From DASWHD01 sp036393335 (GTDB lineage Bacteria; CG2-30-53-67; CG2-30-70-394): a stretch of 5,646 nucleotides of DNA. This document shows, piece after piece, positions 1 through 3,529 of the stretch. Numbering within the stretch: the first letter of the stretch is position 1; every line of letters starts with the position of its first letter. The stretch is from positions 1 to 5,646 of the forward strand of contig DASWHD010000183.1 in NCBI GenBank assembly GCA_036393335.1, in the 5' to 3' direction. Below the pieces are notes generated by a model. The model did no database searches, was not told the origin of the DNA, and worked only from the letters and a program-made list of their open reading frames with translations. The position numbers and the translations under genes are program-made.

Positions 1-211
1 CCGCCTCGCCCACGGCCGCGACGGTGCCGGCGACCTCGAAGCCGGGGGTGATCGGATGGCCCGCCAGCTCCTTGGCCGCGGCGTAGAGGCCCATGCGCAC
101 CACGCAGTCGGCGTAGTTGACGCCGAAGGCGGCGACGTCGACCGCCACCTCGCCCGGCCCGGGCGCGGCGTCGGGTCCCTCCGCGGTGCACAGCCGGTCG
201 TAGCCGCCCGG
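1..211 (-). pseudogene. 5'-truncated medium-chain (quinone/zinc-type) oxidoreductase, N-terminal part
   Basis: Read on the minus strand in the frame whose codons occupy 209-211 down to 2-4, this gives 70 residues beginning PGGYDRL. It continues through GPGEV, GVNYADCVVRMGLY and HPITPGFEVAGTVAAVGEA, then leaves the window. That is the GroES-like N-terminal domain of the medium-chain dehydrogenase/reductase superfamily (quinone oxidoreductase or VAT-1-like branch). The family normally has about 8-10 residues and a start codon before the GGYDRL-like segment. Here the frame meets a TGA (reverse complement of 221-223) only three codons upstream of the first conserved residue, with no ATG, GTG or TTG between. 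The 5' end is therefore missing, replaced by toxin-derived sequence at about 201-211. Intact expression looks unlikely unless an unusual start is used. The NAD(P)-binding half lies outside the window, so substrate and cofactor cannot be judged. Confidence 0.8.
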
Positions 212-443
212 CCTTCTCGGTCAGGAAGGTGTGATCCAGGGTGAGGAGCTGTGAGACGTTGATGACGGAGTCGCCGGTGAGGGCGCTCTTGCGTTTGCGC
301 AGGAGGACGTTGCCGGAGGTGGCGGCCAGGCGGAGGTTGGTCGTGATGGCGGCGACGATTACCTTCTGGATGCGGCGGCGGTTGAAGGCATCCGACCCAA
401 TAACCAAGACGGGCCGGGGATAACTCGGCGCCGAGCTCCCGCT
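201..443 (-). pseudogene. Degraded MazF/PemK-family mRNA interferase toxin remnant
   Basis: The minus strand, in the frame with codons 441-443 down to 201-203, reads about 81 residues with the typical MazF/PemK pattern. In order these are YPRPVLVIGSDAFNRRRIQ, VIVAAITTNLRLAA, GNVLL, DSVINVSQLLTLD and FLTEKAGRL. MazF toxins are endoribonucleases that cleave mRNA; the conserved Arg before the PVLV strand and the Thr of the ITTN segment, which correspond to catalytic positions in the family, are both present. The usual N-terminal strand (GDIWWVDL-like) cannot be recognised upstream of 443. The C-terminal helix after GRLP is absent, because sequence past 201 belongs to an oxidoreductase in another frame. 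The frame does extend back to ATG codons at 509 and 503, but those residues do not resemble MazF and overlap the nadA promoter. No antitoxin gene is adjacent; nadA occupies the place expected for it. I infer a non-functional remnant of a toxin-antitoxin module. Confidence 0.8.
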
Positions 444-474
444 CGCGCCCTGCCTGGGGTGTCCCGCGGCGGCT

Positions 475-503
475 TTGACTTGCCCGCGGTGCGCCCATAC
501 CAT
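475..503 (+). promoter_or_regulatory. Probable sigma70 promoter of nadA
   Basis: TTGACT (475-480, five of six matches to the -35 consensus) is separated by exactly 17 bases from TACCAT (498-503, four of six matches to the -10 consensus). Transcription would start near 510, giving a leader of about 24 bases before the GTG start of nadA. The placement also argues against the far-upstream ATG at 459, which would lie before the promoter. This is inferred from sequence only. Confidence 0.55.
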
Positions 504-522
504 CCTCATTTATCAACCACTT

Positions 523-528
523 GGAGGG
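523..528 (+). promoter_or_regulatory. Ribosome binding site that sets the nadA start
   Basis: GGAGGG lies five bases before the GTG at 534. No comparable Shine-Dalgarno sequence precedes the in-frame ATG at 459, so this site decides the start. Confidence 0.7.
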
Positions 529-533
529 CCGCC

Positions 534-1622
534 GTGGCGGTTTTGCAGGTCTCAGTTCGCGACCTCGGGCGCGTTCCGGAGGAGGAGCTGCATGCGCGAG
601 CGCAGGCGGCGCGGGAGGCCCTCGGCAGCCGGGCGGTGATCCTCGGCCATCACTACCAGCAGGAGAAGGTGGTGCGTTACGCCGACTTCCTGGGCGACTC
701 CTTGAAGCTCTCTCAGCAGGCGGCACTGCAGCCCGATGCCGAATTCATCGTCTTCTGCGGGGTCCACTTCATGGCGGAGGTGGCGGACATCCTGCGTCGG
801 GGCCGCCAGAAGGTGGTGCTGCCCGACCTGACCGCCGGCTGCTCGATGGCGGACATGGCGAGCTACGAGCAGGTGCTCGACGCCTGGGATGAGCTGGGGA
901 CGGTGATACCGAACGACGAGATCACCCCGGTCACCTACATCAACTCCGCGGCCGACCTGAAGGCGTTCTGTGGCGAGAACGGCGGCACCGTCTGCACTTC
1001 GTCCAACGCCGCGCGGGTCCTGGAGTGGGCCTTCTCCCGGCGGCCGCGGGTGTTGTTCTTCCCGGATCAGCATCTGGGCCGGAACACGGCGACCGCCATG
1101 GGGATTCCGGACGACCAGATGGTGGTATGGGATCCGGAGCAGCCTCTCGGTGGTAATACCCCGGAGGCGGTGCGGCGGGCGCGGGTCATCCTGTGGTCGG
1201 GGTATTGCAGCGTGCATCAGCTCTTCCGGCCGGAGCATGTGGACCTCGCCCGGGATCGTGACCCTAACGTGCGGGTCGTGGTCCATCCCGAGTGCTGCCG
1301 GGAAGTGGTGCAGAAGGCGGACGCGTACGGCTCCACCGAGTACATCGTCCGGGCGATCCGGGAGGCGAGGCCGGCCACCCACTTCGCCATTGGCACGGAG
1401 CTCAACCTCGTCTCGCGCCTGGCCAAGGAGCACCCGGAGCACCGGATCGATTTTCTCGCGCCGATGCAGTGCTTCTGTTCGACCATGTACCGCATCGACC
1501 TGCCGCACTTCACCTGGACCCTGGAGTCCCTGGCGGCGGGGGAGGTCGTCAATCAGATCACCGTGCCGGAGGCGGACAAGCACTGGGCGCGGGTGGCGCT
1601 GGAACGGATGCTTAGCGTTTGA
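534..1622 (+). CDS. nadA: Quinolinate synthase NadA
   Basis: The product (362 residues from GTG 534) condenses iminoaspartate with dihydroxyacetone phosphate to quinolinate, the second step of de novo NAD synthesis in the cytoplasm. NadA carries an oxygen-sensitive [4Fe-4S] cluster. Visible hallmarks are GHHYQ (38-42), GVHFMAE (76-82), AGCSMAD (101-107), TVCTSSNA (152-159), PDQHLGRN (177-184), WSGYCSVHQLF (221-231), HPEC (251-254), IGTE (286-289) and MQCFCSTM (311-318). By family comparison the three cluster ligands should be C103, C225 and one of C313/C315. Length fits the family (roughly 300-370). The frame is open back to an ATG at 459, but the residues between are not NadA-like, a promoter and a good ribosome site lie at 475-528, and the conserved protein begins after the GTG. 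No nadB or nadC is visible nearby. The gene is divergent from the toxin remnant on its left. A short hairpin follows the stop. Confidence 0.95.
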   Translation: MAVLQVSVRDLGRVPEEELHARAQAAREALGSRAVILGHHYQQEKVVRYADFLGDSLKLSQQAALQPDAEFIVFCGVHFMAEVADILRRGRQKVVLPDLTAGCSMADMASYEQVLDAWDELGTVIPNDEITPVTYINSAADLKAFCGENGGTVCTSSNAARVLEWAFSRRPRVLFFPDQHLGRNTATAMGIPDDQMVVWDPEQPLGGNTPEAVRRARVILWSGYCSVHQLFRPEHVDLARDRDPNVRVVVHPECCREVVQKADAYGSTEYIVRAIREARPATHFAIGTELNLVSRLAKEHPEHRIDFLAPMQCFCSTMYRIDLPHFTWTLESLAAGEVVNQITVPEADKHWARVALERMLSV

Positions 1623-1626
1623 GGGC

Positions 1627-1645
1627 CGTGCCGGCAGGCGGCGCG
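1627..1645 (+). terminator. Short GC-rich hairpin just after nadA
   Basis: CGTGCCG (1627-1633) can pair with CGGCGCG (1639-1645) around the five-base loop GCAGG. This is seven pairs including one T.G wobble, starting five bases after the nadA stop. There is no run of T after it, so it is not a classical intrinsic terminator. It may protect the 3' end of the message or be chance in GC-rich DNA. The transglycosylase starts only 84 bases after nadA, so read-through into it is plausible. Confidence 0.25.
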
Positions 1646-1706
1646 TCGCAGGCGCGCGGGCGCGGCTCGTGTTCACCACCGGGACGGGGATGCCGATAGG
1701 CGGGGC

Positions 1707-2390
1707 ATGGAGGATCGAGCACGGCGCGCCATCGTCTGTCTCGCCGGACTGTTGGTCTGGTGCTCGACCACCGGGATGGCGGCCGAGATCTATCGCTATC
1801 GGGCGCCCGACGGGACGGTACACTTCTCCGATCGGCCCCTCGTGCCGGGTCAACGCCCCATGGCCGGCACAGCCTCACGGAGCGGCCGGACACCCGCGCA
1901 GCCGGTGCAACGGCTACGGCCGGCGGGCAAGTTCGCGTGGCAAGTGGGGCGGGCCGCGACGGCGACCGGCATCGACGCGGAGTTATTGCACGCGGTGATC
2001 GCCGTGGAGTCCAGCTACGAGCCGTCGGCGCGCTCGCCCAAGGGCGCGCTGGGGCTGATGCAGCTCATGCCTGCGACCGCCACCGCGCTGGGCGTGGTCG
2101 ATCCCCTCGATCCCGAGGAGAACATCCTCGCCGGGGCGCAATATCTGCGGCGCCTGTGGGACCGGTTCGGTGATCTCAACCTGGCCCTCGCCGCATACAA
2201 CGCCGGGCCGGAACGGGTCCAGATCTTCGGTGGCGTGCCGCCCTTCGCGGAGACCGAGAACTATCTGCGGCAGGTCCGGCGTCTCTATCCGCAGGGGGAC
2301 TGGCGGCACAGGAGCGGAGCCATCGCTACCCAGATCTTTCAGGTCCACCTGGCGGACGGCAGCGTGCTCTACACGGATACGCCGCGATGA
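1707..2390 (+). CDS. Secreted lytic transglycosylase (DUF4124 + SLT domain)
   Basis: The 227-residue product should cleave peptidoglycan between MurNAc and GlcNAc with formation of 1,6-anhydroMurNAc, acting in the periplasm. An N-terminal signal peptide is visible: basic residues 2-7, hydrophobic core about 8-19, and an A-rich cleavage region near 23-26 (GMAAE). A DUF4124-like segment follows at 27-44 (IYRYRAPDGTVHFSDRP). A linker leads to a family-1 SLT domain at about 76-195. Within it ELLHAVIAVESSY (92-104) carries the probable catalytic Glu101, then GALGLMQLMPATA (113-125), NILAGAQYLRRL (139-150) and LALAAYNAGP (159-168). The last 18 residues (IFQVHLADGSVLYTDTPR) resemble a second DUF4124 motif. 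No strong ribosome site precedes the ATG, only GGCGGGG about one base upstream. The gene may be co-transcribed with nadA, though no functional link is evident. It is convergent with the isomerase gene, with 45 bases between the stops. No partner genes of a secretion or conjugation system are present, so general cell-wall turnover is likely. Confidence 0.9.
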   Translation: MEDRARRAIVCLAGLLVWCSTTGMAAEIYRYRAPDGTVHFSDRPLVPGQRPMAGTASRSGRTPAQPVQRLRPAGKFAWQVGRAATATGIDAELLHAVIAVESSYEPSARSPKGALGLMQLMPATATALGVVDPLDPEENILAGAQYLRRLWDRFGDLNLALAAYNAGPERVQIFGGVPPFAETENYLRQVRRLYPQGDWRHRSGAIATQIFQVHLADGSVLYTDTPR

Positions 2391-2403
2391 GTGGCTAGCC
2401 CAA

Positions 2404-2423
2404 CGTCTCGGGCGACCGGGACG
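2404..2423. terminator. Hairpin with GCGA loop between convergent genes
   Basis: CGTCTCGG (2404-2411) pairs with CCGGGACG (2416-2423) around a GCGA tetraloop of the GNRA type. This is eight continuous pairs with one T.G wobble. It fills the 45-base gap between the convergent stop codons of the transglycosylase and the isomerase, the expected place for a bidirectional terminator. Neither side has a T-run, so intrinsic termination would be inefficient. Rho-dependent release or transcript 3'-end protection are alternatives. Confidence 0.5.
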
Positions 2424-2435
2424 CACGCGATTCGG

Positions 2436-3047
2436 TTAGCCGACTTCAATGGCGGCGTGGCGAATCTCCAGGGGCCCGCTGGTGCGTCCGCTCTGGGAGC
2501 CGTGCCGCTCCAGCTCCGTTAGGGTCTCCGCTCCCTCGATTACTTCGCCAAAGATGGTGTGCTTGCCGTCGAGCCACGGCGTCGGGACGAAGGTGATGAA
2601 AAACTGACTGCCGTCGGTACCGGCGCCGGCGTTGGCCATGCTCAGTAGGCCCGGCCGGGTATGGCGCACGGCGGGGTCAAACTCGCCATCGTACTGGTAC
2701 CCCGGTCCGCCGGTACCGGTGCCCCGCGGGCATCCTCCCTGCGCCATGAAACCGGAGATCACCCGGTGAAAGGAGAGGCCATCGTAATAGCCTAGCCGCG
2801 TCAGGTAGATGGTACTGGAGACGTGCATGGGCGCGACTTCGGGCATGAGACGGATCACCATGACGCCGTGGCTCGTCTCCAGCCGCCAGAGGTATTGGGC
2901 CTCCGTGTCGAAAGAAACACAGGGGGGCTTGGGCAGCTCGACCTTCCAGTTCGTCCGTGAGCTGTCGATGGACCGCTCGTTGATAAAGTGGTCGAGGGCC
3001 GCGACGGCGGCATCGTCACCCGCGGAACGTGGTGAGGAGCCTTTCAT
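2436..3047 (-). CDS. Cyclophilin-type peptidyl-prolyl cis-trans isomerase
   Basis: The 203-residue protein should catalyse cis-trans isomerisation of Xaa-Pro bonds, assisting protein folding. The cyclophilin domain spans about residues 52-202. Active-site residues correspond to those of human cyclophilin A: R95 in FHRVI, F100, M101 and Q103 in GFMAQGG, N139 in MANAG, Q148 and F150 in GSQFFIT, and W158, L159 and H163 in PWLDGKHTIFG. All are retained, so it should be active. W158 matches the Trp that favours cyclosporin binding, which E. coli cyclophilins lack. There is no signal peptide or membrane segment, so it is probably cytoplasmic. About 50 residues precede the domain, making it longer than PpiB (about 164); this part looks soluble and has no assigned function. 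AGGGAG (minus strand, 3053-3058) lies five bases before the ATG and supports the start. Its left neighbour is the convergent transglycosylase, and the gene-free region 3048-3529 lies upstream. PpiB-like is a fair label, but the exact ortholog cannot be fixed. Confidence 0.93.
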   Translation of the reverse strand: MKGSSPRSAGDDAAVAALDHFINERSIDSSRTNWKVELPKPPCVSFDTEAQYLWRLETSHGVMVIRLMPEVAPMHVSSTIYLTRLGYYDGLSFHRVISGFMAQGGCPRGTGTGGPGYQYDGEFDPAVRHTRPGLLSMANAGAGTDGSQFFITFVPTPWLDGKHTIFGEVIEGAETLTELERHGSQSGRTSGPLEIRHAAIEVG

Positions 3048-3052
3048 GGATT

Positions 3053-3058
3053 CTCCCT
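3053..3058 (-). promoter_or_regulatory. Ribosome binding site of the isomerase gene
   Basis: Read on the minus strand, AGGGAG sits five bases before the ATG (3047-3045). It supports the chosen start and the absence of a signal peptide. Confidence 0.6.
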
Positions 3059-3193
3059 TGAGGTGGTGAGTTAGGTGACGGTACTCGCTGGCAGGGGTGA
3101 GAGAAAGCCCGTCTCGGCCTGCAGGTGCCGGACCTCTTCGCAGGATGATTGGACCGCTCGCGGTGCGGATCGGTGACGGCTTTTGATGTTAGC

Positions 3194-3211
3194 CGCAGAT
3201 GTCGCAGATGT
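3194..3211. repeat. Two perfect tandem copies of CGCAGATGT
   Basis: CGCAGATGT occurs at 3194-3202 and again, directly adjoining, at 3203-3211. The following ACGCC and a later CGCAGA (3241-3246) look like degenerate continuation. From memory, similar CGCAGAT-type intergenic repeats are common in environmental proteobacterial genomes, but I cannot verify a match here. Confidence 0.6.
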
Positions 3212-3239
3212 ACGCCGAATCCCTGGGTCTCGCGCCGGG

Positions 3240-3255
3240 ACGCAGAGAACTGCGT
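3240..3255. repeat. Small perfect inverted repeat ACGCAG-AGAA-CTGCGT
   Basis: ACGCAG (3240-3245) pairs with CTGCGT (3250-3255) around the four-base loop AGAA. It shares the CGCAG word with the tandem repeats 29 bases upstream and may belong to the same dispersed repeat element. Confidence 0.45.
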
Positions 3256-3297
3256 GCCATTGATGGATGGCTCCCCGTAATATGTTTATTCCGATCG

Positions 3298-3312
3298 TAA
3301 TCAATGCGATTA
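3298..3312. repeat. Operator-like inverted repeat TAATC-N5-GATTA
   Basis: TAATC (3298-3302) and GATTA (3308-3312) form a perfect five-base inverted repeat with a five-base spacer, at the left end of the AT-rich island and upstream of the promoter-like motifs. Size and place fit a dimeric regulator site, but so short a match can arise by chance. Confidence 0.25.
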
Positions 3313-3319
3313 GTTATTG

Positions 3320-3349
3320 GTCATACGTGTACGAAGTCAACGTTATAAT
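3320..3349 (+). promoter_or_regulatory. Possible promoter with perfect -10 TATAAT
   Basis: TATAAT at 3344-3349 is a perfect -10 hexamer followed by a run of eight T. The sequence at -35 distance (GTCATA at 3320-3325, 18-base spacer) is poor, so activity would depend on an activator or on the AT-rich context. If used, the leader of the lipoprotein gene would be about 175 bases. Confidence 0.3.
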
Positions 3350-3379
3350 TTTTTTTGAAATATCATTGTTAAAAGTTTT

Positions 3380-3409
3380 CCGACATTTCAGTGTTTTGTT
3401 GTGTATGGT
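3380..3409 (+). promoter_or_regulatory. Possible promoter of the lipoprotein gene
   Basis: CCGACA (3380-3385, four of six to the -35 consensus) is followed after 18 bases by TATGGT (3404-3409, four of six to the -10 consensus). Transcription would begin near 3416 and place the whole folded element (3433-3495) and the second hairpin in the 5' leader. Weak by consensus; it competes with TATAAT at 3344. Confidence 0.3.
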
Positions 3410-3432
3410 GTAATCCTTTCTCTTGGCCATCC

Positions 3433-3495
3433 GATAAAAGGCGCCGGTCGATCTCTTACCGGGGGCGCGAAGACGCTGACGGCGTCTCTTTTATC
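3433..3495 (+). ncRNA. Candidate structured leader RNA: compact three-way junction
   Basis: GATAAAAG (3433-3440) pairs perfectly with CTTTTATC (3488-3495), closing two internal hairpins. The first pairs GCGCCGGT (3441-3448) with ACCGG and CGC (3458-3462 and 3466-3468), with a three-G bulge and a nine-base loop. The second pairs AGACGC (3471-3476) with GCGTCT (3482-3487) around the loop TGACG. Only two bases (GA, 3469-3470) remain unpaired at the junction, so all three helices abut. It lies 35 bases before the lipoprotein start codon, in the probable 5' leader. The fold suggests a cis-regulatory RNA, but it does not match riboswitch consensus sequences I know; for example the conserved ACGCAAAGCC of class I c-di-GMP riboswitches is missing. 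A protein-binding leader or chance folding are alternatives. Confidence 0.45.
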
Positions 3496-3499
3496 CACT

Positions 3500-3520
3500 C
3501 GTTTTTGCATAGGCAAAACG
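3500..3520 (+). promoter_or_regulatory. Hairpin abutting the Shine-Dalgarno of the lipoprotein gene
   Basis: CGTTTTTGC (3500-3508) pairs with GCAAAACG (3513-3520) around the loop ATAG, giving eight pairs with one bulged T. The last paired G (3520) is the first base of the GGAGG ribosome site. The helix may limit ribosome access or present the site in single-stranded form. Confidence 0.4.
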
Positions 3521-3524
3521 GAGG
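3520..3524 (+). promoter_or_regulatory. Ribosome binding site of the lipoprotein gene
   Basis: GGAGG lies five bases before the ATG at 3530. Together with the signal peptide that starts right there, it fixes the start of the large open frame. Confidence 0.8.
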
Positions 3525-3529
3525 TTGCG

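Larger units (their letters stand above)
3059..3529. other. Gene-free region of about 470 bases with repeats, AT-rich island and structured leader
   Basis: No convincing coding sequence is seen on either strand. The left third (about 3060-3190) is ordinary GC-rich sequence in which I recognise nothing. At 3194-3255 there are short CGCAGATGT repeats and a small hairpin. From 3281 to 3420 the DNA becomes AT-rich (43 G or C in 140 bases by hand count, about 31%), in sharp contrast with both flanks. Promoter-like motifs lie in this part. From 3433 on, the sequence folds into compact helices up to the ribosome site of the lipoprotein gene at 3530. The region probably carries the promoter and regulated leader of that gene, and the upstream end of the isomerase transcript. 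Confidence 0.6.

Noticed and set aside
1..200. Continuation of the toxin frame past the junction to the window edge, as a fusion protein
   Set aside because: The frame stays open by GC content only. Its residues there are Arg/Gly-rich nonsense, while the oxidoreductase similarity lies in another frame.
1672..1700. TTCACC-17-GATAGG as a promoter for the transglycosylase
   Set aside because: Only about half of the consensus bases match, in GC-rich DNA; too weak to annotate.
552..1853. A 433-codon open frame on the minus strand opposite nadA
   Set aside because: It covers the whole of a clearly recognisable NadA and has no family features; it is another GC-driven antisense frame.
970..1998. 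A 342-codon plus-strand frame spanning the end of nadA and the start of the transglycosylase
   Set aside because: The product is an Arg/Ser/Pro/Gly-rich out-of-frame reading of two real genes.
3071..3304. A 77-codon minus-strand frame in the gene-free region
   Set aside because: It runs through the CGCAGATGT repeats and into the AT-rich island. I see no domain, and the composition looks like translated non-coding repeat.
3331..3356. T-run after GTCAACGTTATAA as an intrinsic terminator or an integron attC site
   Set aside because: No stable hairpin directly precedes the eight T, and no paired core sites of attC type could be found around it.
3433..3495. Class I c-di-GMP (GEMM) or another known riboswitch
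   Set aside because: The three-helix layout is suggestive, but conserved sequence blocks such as ACGCAAAGCC and a GNRA loop with receptor are absent.
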